Source: Jimgerdemannia flammicorona (taxonomy: Eukaryota > Mucoromycota > Endogonomycetes > Endogonales > Endogonaceae). From it: DNA of 18,892 nucleotides. Of the stretch, positions 18,525 to 18,892 are shown in pieces. The notes under the pieces are model-generated. The model did no database searches, was not told the origin of the DNA, and saw nothing but the letters and a program-made list of their open reading frames with translations. The DNA is taken from the NCBI GenBank assembly GCA_003990745.1, contig RBNI01002311.1:1-18892 (forward strand), read 5' to 3'. Each line of letters opens with the position of its first letter. Position 1 is the first letter of the stretch. The position numbers were made by a program, and so were the translations under genes.

Positions 18525-18892
18525 GAGATAATGAAAACGGTCTCGGGAGGTTGTTTCAGATAGTGCTGGGGGCCAAATTGACATTGAGCTATCTTTTTTC
18601 GCGGGATCGAATCGAGCACTTAAACATACGGGACAGAAAACACGACATTTTCAACATGTTGCCGATGAATTATCCGCGGATGTGGGGCAATGAGAGGAGG
18701 GAGAGGGAGGGGAGGGAGGGGGGCATGCATGCCTAAACCTTGTGCTCCACATGCACGAATGCCAGCGCTGTTAACGGATACGTCTGTACCTGTGTGAGGT
18801 GGGGACGTTTAGCGGCCCAATCCATGTGTACCGAAGCCCCCGACCTGCGCACGATTGGATGTGCGAATAAGATCGGGGCCAGGGAAAAAAAA

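Larger units (their letters stand above)
17940..18892. other. Balanced-composition flank, probably non-repeat host DNA, no gene seen
   Basis: CpG returns at normal frequency (for example GACGCAAACGCATGG, GCCGATGAATTATCCGCGG) and composition is balanced. No open frame looks coding. The longest is dominated by the octamer array. A G-rich purine tract lies near 18692-18722. Window positions 18885-18892 are eight As. Confidence 0.55.

Noticed and set aside
18590..18625. tRNA-like box GGGATCGAATCGAG
   Set aside because: It resembles a B box only partly, and no A box or cloverleaf can be folded around it.
1..18892. CRISPR-like or other direct-repeat/spacer arrays
   Set aside because: All arrays found are contiguous tandem repeats or minisatellites without unique spacers, and the window is eukaryotic.

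Overview
The window looks like transposon-dense DNA from a filamentous fungus, most likely an ascomycete of the Pezizomycotina. The reasons are GT-AG introns of about 48 to 90 bp, a LINE with APE endonuclease and reverse transcriptase, a BED-finger hAT transposase, and decay that repeatedly turns TGG into TAG and CpA/TpG into TpA. That pattern is typical of repeat-induced point mutation (RIP). I cannot name the species.

Layout. Positions 1-5875 hold an almost complete, dead two-gene LINE on the minus strand: ORF1 at 5778-3753 and ORF2 at 3721-63. Positions 5876-6680 are AT-rich degraded DNA, followed by a possible LTR (6682-6910) containing 35-bp tandem repeats. Positions 6917-7753 (minus) carry the only clearly intact long reading frame, a 278-residue protein I do not recognise. 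A TATA-like box lies about 80 bp upstream of it. AT-rich DNA fills 7842-8388.

Positions 8389 to about 17375 form a three-level nest that can be unpicked from the sequence. The oldest layer is a minus-strand, poly(A)-type retroposon with a (TTTA)10 tail and heavily AT-shifted. A second copy of the same family inserted into it in the opposite orientation (8710-16496, plus strand). That copy has an AATAAA signal and a 19-base A tail, and is flanked by the 8-bp repeat CTATATAA. A 6.59-kb hAT transposon (9783-16370) then inserted into the second copy. It has terminal inverted repeats starting TAGT and a perfect 8-bp target duplication, AGCCTAAG.

The hAT carries a decayed, intron-containing transposase on the minus strand (15956-13345). 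On the opposite strand it carries a second, unrecognised multi-exon gene (about 10157-12141). Between the 3' ends of these two genes lies a block of tandem repeats, including an array that alternates 85-bp and 116-bp units (12561 to about 13215).

Positions 17376-17935 are very AT-rich. From about 17940 to the end the DNA has balanced composition and many CpG sites. It looks like non-repeat host sequence, but I see no convincing gene there. No rRNA, tRNA or CRISPR was found. Apart from the 278-codon gene, every protein-coding element shows in-frame stops, frameshifts or both, so most of the window is transposon debris in layers.
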